This document shows positions 1-9,400 of a stretch of DNA of 64,000 nucleotides, in pieces. Position 1 is the stretch's first letter. Every line of letters begins with the position of its first letter. A program made the position numbers and the translations under genes. The DNA comes from Stenotrophomonas sp. ZAC14D1_NAIMI4_1 (lineage in GTDB: Bacteria; Pseudomonadota; Gammaproteobacteria; Xanthomonadales; Xanthomonadaceae): positions 2,134,407-2,198,406 of the forward strand of contig NZ_CP026001.1 of assembly GCF_003086775.1 (NCBI RefSeq), read 5' to 3'. A model generated the notes under the pieces. It saw only the letters and a list, made by a program, of their open reading frames with translations, made no database searches and was not told where the DNA came from.

Positions 1-249
1 TACGCGCGGGCCGGCATGCGCCACCTGCTGTGTACCGACATCGCCCGCGACGGCATGCTGGCCGGCCCCAACATCAGCCTCTACAGGCACCTGTCGGCGT
101 TGCTGCCGGGCGTGGCGGTGCAGGCGTCCGGTGGCATCCGTGACGTGGCCGACGTGGCCGAAGCACGCGCTGCCGGCTGTGGCGGTGCCATCCTCGGCAA
201 GGCGCTGCTGGAACAGCGCATGGACCTGGGCGAGGCACTGGCATGTTGA
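1..249 (+). CDS. hisA: HisA, 3' fragment (ProFAR isomerase)
   Basis: This is the C-terminal part of phosphoribosylformimino-5-aminoimidazole carboxamide ribotide isomerase, a TIM-barrel enzyme of histidine biosynthesis. The reading frame is open from the window's first base, so the true start lies upstream. The visible part has the family's TDIARDGML segment, which carries the second catalytic Asp, and the C-terminal phosphate-binding ASGGIRD motif. Its last codons overlap the start of hisF by 7 bp, as expected for translationally coupled genes of a his operon. Identification is firm; only the missing 5' end limits it. Confidence 0.95.
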   Translation, partial: YARAGMRHLLCTDIARDGMLAGPNISLYRHLSALLPGVAVQASGGIRDVADVAEARAAGCGGAILGKALLEQRMDLGEALAC

Positions 250-1019
250 GCCGTCGCATCATTCCCTGCCTGGACGTGCGCGATGGCCGCGTGGTCAAGG
301 GTGTGCGGTTCCGCGACCACGTCGACATGGGCGACATCGCCGAGCTGGCCCAGCGTTACCGCGACCAGGGGGCCGACGAGCTGGTGTTCTATGACATCGG
401 CGCAAGCCCCGAGGCACGCTCGGTGGACGTGGCCTGGATCGAGCGCATCGCGCGCCTGATCGACATTCCGTTCTGCGTGGCCGGCGGCATCGACAGCGTT
501 GAAACCGCGCGCCGGGTGCTGTTCGCCGGTGCGGACAAGGTGTCGATCAATTCGCCCGCACTGGGGCGCCCCGAGCTGATCAGCGAGCTGGCCGGTGAAT
601 TCGGCGTGCAGTGCGTGGTGGTCGGCGTCGACTCGGTGCGCGAGGCCGACGGCCAGTGGCGCGTGCGCCGCTTCACCGGCGACCCGAGCAAGACCCAGGC
701 CGTGCCGCTGCGCACCCTGGACTGGATCGCCGAGGCGCAGCGCCGCGGTGCCGGCGAGATCGTACTGAACTGCATGGACAGCGATGGCGTGCGCCGTGGC
801 TACGATGTTGAACAGCTGCGCCAGGCGCGGGCCGTGTGCAACGTCCCGCTCATCGCCTCCGGCGGTGCCGGGGCGATGGAGCACTTCGCGCAGGCCTTCG
901 ACCAGGCCGACGTGGACGGTGCGCTGGCCGCCAGCGTGTTCCACAGCGGTGCCATTGCCATTGCGGATTTGAAGCGCTACCTGCGCGAACAGCAGATCGA
1001 GGTTCGAGATGTCTATTGA
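243..1019 (+). CDS. hisF: Imidazole glycerol phosphate synthase subunit HisF
   Basis: Cyclase subunit of the HisHF complex. It uses ammonia from HisH to convert PRFAR to imidazole glycerol phosphate and AICAR in the cytoplasm. At 258 residues it has full family length. Visible hallmarks are the N-terminal [16 protein letters not shown] with the catalytic Asp, the central phosphate-binding VAGGID, the GVDSVR stretch, and [13 protein letters not shown] near the C-terminus. The ATG lies inside the last codons of hisA, and the stop overlaps the start of hisIE by 11 bp, so all three genes form one tightly packed operon. Confidence 0.97.
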   Translation: MLSRRIIPCLDVRDGRVVKGVRFRDHVDMGDIAELAQRYRDQGADELVFYDIGASPEARSVDVAWIERIARLIDIPFCVAGGIDSVETARRVLFAGADKVSINSPALGRPELISELAGEFGVQCVVVGVDSVREADGQWRVRRFTGDPSKTQAVPLRTLDWIAEAQRRGAGEIVLNCMDSDGVRRGYDVEQLRQARAVCNVPLIASGGAGAMEHFAQAFDQADVDGALAASVFHSGAIAIADLKRYLREQQIEVRDVY

Positions 1020-1629
1020 AGTACGCCCGTCGCCGCAGGCGCTGGAATCGCTGGACTGGGCCAAGGGCGATGGCCTCCTGCCGGCCGTGGTGCAGGATGC
1101 CGACACCCTGCAGGTGCTGATGCTGGGCTATGTCAACGCCGAGTCGCTGCACATCACCCAGGTCACCGGGCACATGACCTTCTACAGCCGCAGCAAGCAG
1201 CGCCTGTGGACCAAGGGCGAGCAGTCCGGCCACGTGCTGGCGGTGCAGTCGATCAGCGTGGACTGCGATGCTGACACCGTGCTGGTGCTGGCCCGTCCGG
1301 CCGGCCCGACCTGCCACACCGGTGCCGAAAGCTGCTTCGATGGTGCGCCGAAGGACTTCCTGGGCGGCCTGGGCCAGCTGGTGGCAGTGCGCGAAGCACA
1401 GCGCCCGCAAGGCAGCTACACCACGTCGTTGTTCGAAGGTGGTATCCGCCGCATCGCGCAGAAGGTGGGCGAGGAGGGCGTGGAAACCGCGCTGGCTGCC
1501 GTCGCCCAGGATGACGAGGCCCTGCTGGGTGAGTCCGCCGACCTGCTGTACCACCTGCTGGTGCTGCTGCGCGCGCGTGGGCTGTCGCTGGATGATGCGC
1601 GGGCGGTACTGGAAATGCGCCATCGTTGA
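1009..1629 (+). CDS. hisI: Bifunctional HisIE (PR-AMP cyclohydrolase / PR-ATP pyrophosphatase)
   Basis: A fused two-domain enzyme catalysing steps 2 and 3 of histidine synthesis. Residues 1-110 are the HisI cyclohydrolase with its metal-binding residues ([10 protein letters not shown], then the PTCHTG Cys/His pair). Residues 120-206 are the helical HisE pyrophosphohydrolase ([31 protein letters not shown]). The 206-residue length matches fused enterobacterial and xanthomonad HisIE. The start overlaps hisF. A GTAG palindrome begins 3 bp after the stop and is probably the operon's 3' boundary. Confidence 0.96.
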   Translation: MSIEVRPSPQALESLDWAKGDGLLPAVVQDADTLQVLMLGYVNAESLHITQVTGHMTFYSRSKQRLWTKGEQSGHVLAVQSISVDCDADTVLVLARPAGPTCHTGAESCFDGAPKDFLGGLGQLVAVREAQRPQGSYTTSLFEGGIRRIAQKVGEEGVETALAAVAQDDEALLGESADLLYHLLVLLRARGLSLDDARAVLEMRHR

Positions 1630-1632
1630 GCG

Positions 1633-1657
1633 GTAGTGCCGGCCGCTGGCCGGCAAC
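1633..1657. repeat. GTAG-type REP palindrome after hisIE
   Basis: The element starts GTAGTGCCGGCC and continues into the complementary GGCCGGCAAC. It is a single 25-bp copy of the Stenotrophomonas GTAG REP family (SMAG). It begins 3 bp after the hisIE stop and could fold in the transcript as an end-of-operon hairpin. Other copies of this sub-type are at 30087 and, as an inverted pair, at 43542-43615. Confidence 0.8.
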
Positions 1658-1697
1658 CACCGGGCGACACCGCGTGCGCGATGTCATCAACGGAATC

Positions 1698-1730
1698 TAC
1701 AATGGGCGGTCTTTCTTCCCCGGACCGCCC
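1698..1730 (+). promoter_or_regulatory. -10-like box and hairpin abutting a start codon
   Basis: A TACAAT hexamer (1698-1703) looks like a -10 box, but no convincing -35 is visible. Directly after it an 8-bp stem, GGGCGGTC (1704-1711) with GACCGCCC (1723-1730), closes an 11-nt loop. It ends two bases before the ATG at 1733, where a ribosome-binding site would be expected and is not seen. If transcription starts further upstream, the hairpin could limit translation. If TACAAT is the real -10, the message would start inside the stem. Confidence 0.35.
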
Positions 1731-1732
1731 CC

Positions 1733-3322
1733 ATGAAACTGCCCGCCGCCTGGCTGTACTGCCTGTTGCTGACTTCGCCGGCCTGGGCCGCCGACACGGT
1801 GGTCAGCGGCAAGGTCTATCTTGAACGCGACGGCAAGCCCGGCCGCGGCGCGACCGACCCGGGCCTGGCCGGCGTGCAGGTCTCCAATGGCGAAACCATC
1901 GTCAAGACCGCCGCCGATGGCGGCTACAGCCTGCCGGTGCGCGACGGGCAGACGGTGTTCGTGATCAAGCCGGATACGTACTCGTTCCCGAAGGCGGCCG
2001 ATGGCCTGCCCACGTTCTGGCGCCACTACCGCCCGGATGGGTCGCCGGCGCTGAAGTACGGTGGCATCGCCGCCACCGGGGCAGTGGACCGCAACTGGGA
2101 TTTCGCCCTGCAGTCCGACCGCCATGACAGCCGCCGCGGCTTCCAGATGCTGGTGTTCACCGATTCGCAGACGGCCACCCTGAAGGACATCGGTTACTAC
2201 CAGCAGTCCATCGTGGCACCGCTGGTGGGCCAGACCAAGGCGCGCCTGGGCACCACCCTGGGCGACATCGTCAACGACGACCTGGGCCTGTACCCGGCCA
2301 TCAACAAGGTCACCACCCAGCTGGGCGTGCCGTGGTTCCATGTGCCGGGCAACCATGACCTGGATTTCGACGCCGCCAACGACGACCACTCGCTGGACAG
2401 CTGGCGCAACATCTACGGCCCGGACACCTATGCGGTGGAGGAGGGCGGCGCCAGCTTCGTGTTCCTGGATGACGTGGTGTATGACCCCAACGCCAAGCCG
2501 AAGTACGTCGGTGGCCTGCGCGAAGACCAGTTCGCCTTCCTCGCCGGCTACCTGAAGGGCCTGCACAAGGACCGCCTGCTGGTGCTGGGCATGCACATTC
2601 CGTTGTTCGATGCCGCACCCGGTCGCGAGACGTTCCGCCACGCCGACCGCCAGCGCCTGTTCGACCTGCTCAAGGATTTCCGCAACGTGCTGGTGCTGAG
2701 CGGCCACAGCCACACCCAGCAGCACGTCTACCACGGCAAGGCCGAGGGCTGGCAGGGTGAGAAGCCGCTGCATGAGTACAACGTCGGTGCCAACTGCGGC
2801 GCGTTCTGGTCGGGCGTGAAGAACGCGGCGGGCGTGCCGGACAGCACCATGAGCGATGGCACGCCGAAGGGGTACGCGCTGCTGGACGTGGCCGGCAACG
2901 GCAGCTACCGCCTGCAGTACCGCGTGGCCGGTGCCCCGGCCAGCGACCAGATCGGCCTGCATGCGCCGAAGGTGCTGCGCCAGGGCGCCTACCCGGCGTG
3001 GGGCGTGTACGCCAACGTCTACATGGGCGAGGACACCAGCGTGGTCGAGTTCCGTGTCGACGGCGGCGCATGGCAGCCGATGAAGCAGGTCAGCCAGCCG
3101 GATCCGCGCCTGCTGGTCGAGAACGTGGCCGATGACACGGCCGATGCGCTGCGCGGCTATGATCGATCGCCGGAGGCCACCGCATCGCCGCACCTGTGGC
3201 GTGGCGCCCTGCCGACCAACCTGGAGGTGGGCAGCCACAAGGTGGAGGTACGCTCGACCCAGCCTGACGGTGCGGTGTTCACCGCCACCACCCGTTACAG
3301 CCTGCAGGCGGCGCAGCCCTGA
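1733..3322 (+). CDS. Secreted calcineurin-like phosphoesterase
   Basis: A 529-residue exported metallophosphoesterase. Residues 1-20 are a signal peptide ending AWA. Residues 22-125 form a beta-sandwich domain of the MetallophosN type. The catalytic metallophosphatase domain follows (about 135-385) with FTDSQ, GDIVNDD, GNHD, GMHIPLFD and GHSH. Residues 400-525 are a C-terminal beta domain of the MetallophosC type. The first metal motif reads D-x-Q where many family members have D-x-H. The substrate is unknown. It heads a gene string (glucokinase, glycosylasparaginase, CutC) next to the mannosidase cluster, so removal of phosphate from glycans or sugar phosphates in the periplasm is a reasonable inference. 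Confidence 0.85.
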   Translation: MKLPAAWLYCLLLTSPAWAADTVVSGKVYLERDGKPGRGATDPGLAGVQVSNGETIVKTAADGGYSLPVRDGQTVFVIKPDTYSFPKAADGLPTFWRHYRPDGSPALKYGGIAATGAVDRNWDFALQSDRHDSRRGFQMLVFTDSQTATLKDIGYYQQSIVAPLVGQTKARLGTTLGDIVNDDLGLYPAINKVTTQLGVPWFHVPGNHDLDFDAANDDHSLDSWRNIYGPDTYAVEEGGASFVFLDDVVYDPNAKPKYVGGLREDQFAFLAGYLKGLHKDRLLVLGMHIPLFDAAPGRETFRHADRQRLFDLLKDFRNVLVLSGHSHTQQHVYHGKAEGWQGEKPLHEYNVGANCGAFWSGVKNAAGVPDSTMSDGTPKGYALLDVAGNGSYRLQYRVAGAPASDQIGLHAPKVLRQGAYPAWGVYANVYMGEDTSVVEFRVDGGAWQPMKQVSQPDPRLLVENVADDTADALRGYDRSPEATASPHLWRGALPTNLEVGSHKVEVRSTQPDGAVFTATTRYSLQAAQP

Positions 3323-3406
3323 TGCGGCCCGGGCCGGGTGCAGGATCGACTGCACCCGGTCCCACAGCGTTGGCAAAGCGCGGTCAATGCCTGAGAATCG
3401 ACATGA

Positions 3407-3420
3407 TTCAATCGATTCAA
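3407..3420. promoter_or_regulatory. Putative LacI-family operator before glucokinase
   Basis: The 14-mer TTCAATCGATTCAA is 12/14 self-complementary about its central CG. It lies 10 bp before the GTG start of the glucokinase gene. It matches the pattern TT-N-R-ATCGAT-Y-Y-AA, also found at 9617, 9739 and 10469 before the receptor and GH92 genes. Only a LacI-family protein in the same locus (13150-14199) is available as a local candidate ligand. The regulatory link is inferred. Confidence 0.5.
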
Positions 3421-3430
3421 GCAGGCCAGT

Positions 3431-4474
3431 GTGAACGTTGCAGCAGCGTCCCCGGTTATTCCCGATCTGGCCAGCAACACCGCTGGCAACAGTGCCATCC
3501 GCGGCGGTGACTCGCGCAGCCTGGTGGTGGCCGATGTCGGCGGCACCTTTGCCCGCCTGGCGCTGGCCGAGACCGCGCCGGGGCAGACCCCGCGACTGGG
3601 CAGCTACCGCACCTACGCCTGCGCCGATCACCCGAGCCTGGCCGCGATCCTGGCCGATTTCACTGCCAGCCTCGGCCAGCCGGTCAGCACGGCCGTGGTG
3701 GCGATTGCCGGGCTGCTCGATGGCGATGTGCTGATCAACGCCAACCTGCCGTGGACGGTCTCGCTGTCCACCACGCAGGCGCAGTCCGGCCTGCAGGAAC
3801 TGCAGCTGATCAACGATTTCGAGGCAGTGGCGCTGGCCATTCCCTACCTGCAGGCCGACACGCTGGTGCCGTTGAACGGTGATGCGGACCCGGCGCAGGC
3901 GTTCCCCGCGCTGGTGCTGGGCGCAGGCACCGGCCTGGGCGCTGCGCTGCGCTTTGCCGATGGCGAGCGCCCGGTGCTGGCCAGCGAGATCGGCCACGCC
4001 GCACTGGGCGCCGGCAATGCGCTGGAACTGCAGGTGCTGGGCAAGCTGCTGCAGCGCTGGCCGCATGTGGACAACGAGCGCGTGCTGTCCGGCAGTGGCC
4101 TGATGAACCTTTACCCGTGCCTGTGCGAGCTGCGGGGCGTGACGCCGCAGTGGACCAGCACCGAGGCCCTGATCGGTGCGGCCCGCAGCGGCGAGGATGC
4201 ACTGGCGGTGGAAACCCTGCAGGTCTTCTGCGCGTGGCTGGGCAGCCTGGCCGGTGATGCGGCCATCGCCGTGGGTGCGCGCTCGGTGTACCTGGCCGGT
4301 GGCATCTCTGCCCATGTGCAGGATTTCCTTGCCGATGGCCGCTTCCGCGAGCGCTTCCTCAACAAGGGTGTATTGACCGACGTGCTGCGGCAGGTGCCGG
4401 TGTGGCGCGTCGAGCATGGCCAGCTGGGCGTGCTGGGCGCAGCCGTCTGGCACGCCGCGCGCAGGCCGGCATAG
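3431..4474 (+). CDS. glk: Glucokinase (Glk family)
   Basis: ATP-dependent hexokinase of the bacterial Glk family, phosphorylating glucose at O6 in the cytoplasm. Visible motifs are the phosphate-binding VADVGGTFARLAL (about residues 31-43), LINDFEAVA with the catalytic Asp, GAGTGLGAAL for the adenosine site, and EIGHAALG. At 347 residues it is slightly longer than E. coli Glk because of an unusual N-terminal tail of about 30 residues. The GTG start at 3431 was chosen because a stop lies upstream; a later start near the first motif cannot be excluded. It lies between two exported glycan-processing enzymes, with a putative operator immediately upstream. Confidence 0.9.
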   Translation: MNVAAASPVIPDLASNTAGNSAIRGGDSRSLVVADVGGTFARLALAETAPGQTPRLGSYRTYACADHPSLAAILADFTASLGQPVSTAVVAIAGLLDGDVLINANLPWTVSLSTTQAQSGLQELQLINDFEAVALAIPYLQADTLVPLNGDADPAQAFPALVLGAGTGLGAALRFADGERPVLASEIGHAALGAGNALELQVLGKLLQRWPHVDNERVLSGSGLMNLYPCLCELRGVTPQWTSTEALIGAARSGEDALAVETLQVFCAWLGSLAGDAAIAVGARSVYLAGGISAHVQDFLADGRFRERFLNKGVLTDVLRQVPVWRVEHGQLGVLGAAVWHAARRPA

Positions 4475-4530
4475 CAACCAAGAAGGCGGCTGGCAGCCTG
4501 CCGGCGGCGGATCGGACGACGGAGGCGAAC

Positions 4531-5529
4531 ATGGTGGATCGCAGGCAGTTCCTGCAGGCCGGAGCACTGGCCGCAGGCATGGCGGCAATGCCGGGCGTGC
4601 AGGCACGTACGCAGGGCGGAGCGAAGGTCGTTTCAACCTGGGATTTCGGCGTTCCCGCCAACCAGGCGGCGTGGAAGGTGCTGGGCAGCGGAGGCAGCGC
4701 ACTGGATGCGGTGGAAGCCGGCGCACGCTGGGCCGAGAGTGAGCTGTGCAACCCCACCGTCGGCCACTGCGGCAATCCTGATCGCGACGGCGTGCTGAGC
4801 CTGGACGCCAGCATCATGGACGGCGACGGCCGCTGCGGTGCGGTTGCCGCGCTGGTGGACATCCTGCACCCGGTGTCGGTGGCCCGCAAAGTGATGGAGA
4901 ACAGCCCGCACGTGCTGCTGGTGGGCGAGGGCGCGCAGCAGTTCGCGGTGCAGCAGGGTTTCGAGCGCCAGCACCTGCTCACCCCGCAGGCCGAGGCGGC
5001 CTGGCGCGAGTGGCTGAAGACCGAGAAGTACCAGCCGCAGATCAACGCCGAGCGCCGCGGCATCCCCGGCAACAGCGACAACCACGACACCATCGGCATG
5101 CTGGCGCTGGACGCCAGGGGCAACCTTGCCGGCGCCTGCACCACCAGCGGCATGGCCTGGAAGCTGCACGGCCGGGTCGGCGACAGCCCGATCATCGGTG
5201 CCGGCCTGTACGTGGACAACGAGGTGGGCGGGGCCACGGCCTCGGGCGTGGGTGAAGAGATGATCCGCAATGCCGCCTCGTTCCTGGTGGTCGAGCTGAT
5301 GCGCCAGGGGCGCACGCCTGCGCAGGCCTGCCGCGAGGCCATCGACCGGGTGGTGCGCAAGCGCCCTGAGGCAAGCAGAACGCTGCAGGTCTGCTTCCTG
5401 GCAATGAACAAGCAGGGCGAGGTGGGCGCGTACGCGCTGCATCGCGGCTTTGTCTACGCGGTGTGCGATGCGCAGCGCCAGGATGACCTGCGCGATTCGC
5501 CGTCGATCTACACGAGCACCCAGGCGTGA
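4531..5529 (+). CDS. N4-(beta-N-acetylglucosaminyl)-L-asparaginase (glycosylasparaginase), Tat-exported
   Basis: An N-terminal-nucleophile hydrolase that cleaves the GlcNAc-Asn bond of N-glycosylated asparagine. The start at 4531 follows a GGAGG box by 5 bp. Residues 1-26 are a twin-arginine signal (DRRQFLQ, hydrophobic stretch, VQA). The mature part has the family's autocleavage site NHDTIG, giving Thr187 as the predicted nucleophile after self-processing, and the later GAGLYVDNEVGGATASG substrate/oxyanion region. Length (332) fits bacterial relatives of Flavobacterium glycosylasparaginase. Its stop overlaps the CutC start (GTGA). With neighbouring alpha- and beta-mannosidases it points to degradation of N-linked glycans. 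Confidence 0.9.
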   Translation: MVDRRQFLQAGALAAGMAAMPGVQARTQGGAKVVSTWDFGVPANQAAWKVLGSGGSALDAVEAGARWAESELCNPTVGHCGNPDRDGVLSLDASIMDGDGRCGAVAALVDILHPVSVARKVMENSPHVLLVGEGAQQFAVQQGFERQHLLTPQAEAAWREWLKTEKYQPQINAERRGIPGNSDNHDTIGMLALDARGNLAGACTTSGMAWKLHGRVGDSPIIGAGLYVDNEVGGATASGVGEEMIRNAASFLVVELMRQGRTPAQACREAIDRVVRKRPEASRTLQVCFLAMNKQGEVGAYALHRGFVYAVCDAQRQDDLRDSPSIYTSTQA

Positions 5530-6263
5530 GCGTGCGCCTGGGGTTGGAGATCGCCAGCAACTCGGTGGCCTCGGCGCTTGCCGCGCAGGCCGGTGGTGCA
5601 GACCGCATCGAACTGTTCGACAACCTCGCCGAGGGCGGCACCACGCCGTCGTTTGGCAGCATTGCCATTGCCCGCGAGCGGCTGACCATTCCGCTGTTCG
5701 TGCTGGTGCGCCCGCGGGCCGGTGATTTCCATTACGACGCACTGGAAACCGAGCTGATGCTGCGTGACATCGCCCAGTGCCGGGCGCTCGGCTGTGATGG
5801 CGTGGTGGTTGGCGCACTGGATGCGCAGGGCGATATCGACCTGCCGTTGTGCCGTGAGCTGGTGCAGGCCGCCGGGCCGCTGCAGGTCACCTTCCACCGC
5901 GCGTTCGATGCCACCCGTGATCTGTCCGCGGCGCTGGAGCAGGTGGTCGGCCTGGGTTGCCAGCGGGTGCTGACGTCGGGCGGGCAGGTCAGCGCCGAGG
6001 CGGGCAGCAAGGTGCTGGCCTCGCTGGTGGCCCAGGCCGCGGGCCGCATCAGCGTGATGGCGGGCGCGGGCCTGGTCCCGTCCAACGTGGCTACCGTGGC
6101 CCGGCAGACCGGCTGCACCGAACTGCACGCCTCGGCCAAGGGCCTGCGTCGCTCGGACATGCAGTTCCAGAACCCGGTGCTGCGCGGGCTTGACCCGGAT
6201 TGGAGCCAGACCAGCACCGCGACGGTGGCGGCGTTGCGCAAGGCGCTGGACGCCGCGCGGTAA
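5526..6263 (+). CDS. cutC: CutC family protein
   Basis: A 245-residue TIM-barrel protein of the CutC family, historically linked to copper homeostasis, although the biochemical function is not settled. Recognisable features are GGADRIELFDNLAEGGTTPS near residue 25, FVLVRPRAGDFHY, TFHRAFDAT and the C-terminal ELHASAKG. The GTG start overlaps the stop of the glycosylasparaginase gene (GTGA), so the two are translationally coupled. That placement inside a glycan locus, with no copper gene nearby, argues for a role in carbohydrate metabolism rather than copper here. Confidence 0.9.
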   Translation: MSVRLGLEIASNSVASALAAQAGGADRIELFDNLAEGGTTPSFGSIAIARERLTIPLFVLVRPRAGDFHYDALETELMLRDIAQCRALGCDGVVVGALDAQGDIDLPLCRELVQAAGPLQVTFHRAFDATRDLSAALEQVVGLGCQRVLTSGGQVSAEAGSKVLASLVAQAAGRISVMAGAGLVPSNVATVARQTGCTELHASAKGLRRSDMQFQNPVLRGLDPDWSQTSTATVAALRKALDAAR

Positions 6264-6275
6264 CCCGCTTTTCAT

Positions 6276-6403
6276 GTAGCGTCGAGCCATGCTCGACGGC
6301 TGTTCGACGACCGGTCGCGCGTGGCTCGACGCTGCAAAAAAGCAGTCGAGCATGGCTCGACTCTACAAGGAGCGAAGCGCAGCCGAGCATGGGCTCGGCT
6401 CTA
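6276..6403. repeat. Three GTAG-type REP palindromes
   Basis: Three elements lie between convergent cutC and the TonB receptor gene: GTAGCGTCGAGC at 6276-6300 in forward orientation, and two reversed copies ending in CTCTAC at 6342-6366 and 6379-6403. Their stems are TCGAGC/GCTCGA or CCGAGC/GCTCGG variants. The arrangement can form individual hairpins or a large forward/reverse stem. Confidence 0.8.
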
Positions 6404-6430
6404 CGCGGGATGCGCGCGGTCGAGCACAAC

Positions 6431-6465
6431 AAAAACGGCAGCCACCTGTAAAAGCGTGGCTGCCG
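6431..6465 (-). terminator. Rho-independent terminator of the TonB receptor gene
   Basis: Read on the minus strand, CGGCAGCCAC and GTGGCTGCCG form a perfect 10-bp GC-rich stem around a 10-nt loop, followed at once by five T. It begins 23 bp after the receptor's stop codon. This is the clearest intrinsic terminator in the window. Confidence 0.85.
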
Positions 6466-6487
6466 TGGAGGACCGCTGTGCAGAACC

Positions 6488-9400
6488 TTAGAACTTGTAG
6501 GTGGCGCCGAAGTAGATCTGGCGGCCCGAGTACAGGTTGGAGATCAGGCGGGACTGGGTGTCGCTGCCCAGGTAGATGCGCTGCTCGGACTTGGTGGCGT
6601 TGAGCACCGAGGCGGTGAAGGTCAGCGCTTCGGTGAAGTTGTACGCCACGTTCAGATCCAGCTGGTCGTACGGTTCGGTGTACTGGGTCATGCCGTTGAC
6701 CAGGCCGCCGACCACTTCACCACGACGGTTGTACGAGGCACGGGCCAGGAACCGGTCGGTTTCGTAGAACACCGTCAGGTTGGCCTGGTTCTTGGCGCTG
6801 CCCACCAGCGGCGATGCGCCGAGGTTCTCGCCATTGAGCTCGATCGAGGCCAGGTTGGTGTCGTTGTAGGTGTAGTTGGCCTGCACGCCCAGGCCGAAAT
6901 CGAAGGTGTACTGGCCGTACACTTCCACGCCCTGCGACACCGCGTCACGGCCGTTGGCCTGGGTGCTGTAGTTCTGCACCGTCACCATCTCGCCGCCGAC
7001 TTCCATCTGCACGTCACGCACGATCGGCACGGTGAAGTTGCTGATGTCCTTGCGGAACAGGCCGACGCCGGCGACCGCGCCCGGCATGAAGTACCACTCC
7101 ACGCCGAGGTCGTACTGGGTGGCCTTGAAGGCTTCGAGGTTCTTGTTGCTGCCGCTGCCTGCCCAGCCCTCGGTCGGTGCGCCGCCCGCAACGCGGCGGT
7201 CATTGACGTACTCCGGGCTGTAGTAGCTCAGGCTGCCCGGTGCGGCGATGCTGGTGTAGCTCGGGCGAGCCACGACCTTCGACGCTGCGCCACGCAGGAC
7301 CAGGTTGTCGGTGATGTCCCAGGCGATGTTGAAGCTGGGCAGCACGTCGGTATAGGTGCGGTCCGAGCCGATCAGCTCGAAGCTCTTCTCGCGGGCCAGG
7401 TTGTCGGGCAGGCGCACGAAACCACTTTCGCAGCCGTAGGTGGGGTAGGCCGCTGCCGCCGGATCATCGCAGGACATCGGTGCGCCGGAGGCGTTGTCCA
7501 GGAAGTAGTCGTTGAAGCGTTCGATGGAATCGCTGGACTGGGCGAACTGCTCGGTGCGCACCACGCGCACGCCGACGTTGCCGCGCAGGCGTTCGGTACG
7601 GAAGTTGGCCTGGAAGTAGCCCGAGTAGATCTTCTCGTTGACGTTGTAGACGAAGTCGTCCTCGACGCGGTTGTACGACTGGCCGTAGGTATTGTTCAGG
7701 TGGTCGATGTAGGCCGGGAAGTTGATGCCCGGGAACACGTTCGCGTTGAAGCCACCGGCGATGCCGCTGATCGGGTTGGACAGGAAGAAGCCCGGCTGGG
7801 CGATGCCGGCCGTGTTGTCACAGCCCGCCTGGTAGCGGCTGTCGTAGTCGGTCGGGTCGGCGCCCTGGCACACCCAGTAGGTGTTGCCGGTGTTGCGGTG
7901 GACCTTGCCGTCACGGTACTTGGCGCCGAACTGGATCGAGTCCAGCCAGCCGCTTTCGAACATCTTGGTGACGTCGGCCTGGAAGTGGTTCTGCTTGACT
8001 TCGGTCTGCATCCACGACGAATCGGTCGAGCCGGTGTCGACCTCGGCGATGCCATTCATCAGCACCTCCTGCAGGTTCGGCGAGACGGTCAGCGTCGGCG
8101 TGCCGGTCAGGTCCCATGCGGTGTACTGGTTGCCGGACTCCCACACGCCGTTGACGCGGCGGCGCGGCTTGGCCGACATGCGGAAGTTCATCGACGGGCC
8201 ACCCTCGGACCAGGTGCGGCCACCGCTGAAGGAGGCCTTCCACAGCGGGCTGATGTCCCAGTCGATGGTCAGGTCGGCCGTCTGCGACAGCGCCTTTTCG
8301 CGGCTGTAGCCACCGGTCAGCTGCGGGGTCGGGATGGTGCAGTCGTCCGGTCCCCAGCCACCCGGGGCCAGGCCGGCGGCGGCGGCTTCGTCTTCGCTGC
8401 AGTAGTAGGCCTTGCCCGGCAGCTTCTCGAACTGCGCACCGGTGACCACCGTGCCGCTGGGATCGAAGGTCAGGCCGTTGAGCAGGCGCCCGCCGGCCCA
8501 GTTGCCGTCACCGTTGTAGCGCGCCATGTTCCATTCGGGAACCTTCAGCATGTTCTGCGAATAGTCGCCGTCCAGCTGGAAGCGGAAGTAGTTGGCGGTC
8601 AGGGTCAGGTTGTCGATCGGCTTGAACTGGAACGTCAGCTGGCCGCCCTTGCGCTCGCGCTTCTCTTCCTTCACGGCGAAGTTCACCGAGGTGGGCATGA
8701 AGAAGTCGCTGTAGTTGTGGCCGAACTGGTCGTTGAAGCCGGAGTTGCCCCACCAGTAGTTGATGCCGCCCTGGGTGAGGGCGTTGCCGTTGACATCACG
8801 CGCGTCGACGTCGGTGCCGTACCACTGGTAGTTCTCGGTGCTCACTTCCATGGTGCGGCTGGTGCGCTTCTGCTGGGTCACGCCGACCAGCACGCCGAAG
8901 CGCTCGTCCTTGCTGTGCCAGGAGTACAGCGCCGACGCCTGCGGGTCGACGTCCTGGTGGGTATCGGACGAGACGCCTTCCAGGGTGACGTAGCCGGAGT
9001 TGGATTCCATTTCCAGCGGGCGGCGCGTGTGCAGGATGACCGTGCCGCCGATGCCGCCTTCGTCGATGCGTGCTTCCGGCGACTTGAACAGCTCTGCGCT
9101 GGACAGCATGTTCGACGGCAGCAGGGTGTAGTTGAACGAACGGCTGGCCTCGTCATTGGTTTCGGAGGTGGCGATGTAGTTGCCGTTCAACTGGGTCAGG
9201 GTGAGATCCGGATCGAGACCACGCACGCTGACGCTCTTGCCTTCGCCGCCGTCGCGGGTGATGACCACGCCCGGCACGCGCTGCAGCGAATCGGCGACGT
9301 TCTTGTCAGGGAACTTGCCAACGTCTTCGGCGGTGATCACTTCAACCACGGCATTGGCGTCGCGCTTCTGCTGCAGGCTCTTCTCGATGGCGTAGCGGTA

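Noticed and set aside
1697..4726. A minus-strand frame of about 1000 codons across the phosphoesterase and glucokinase genes.
   Set aside because: Compositional shadow; both plus-strand genes have clear motifs.
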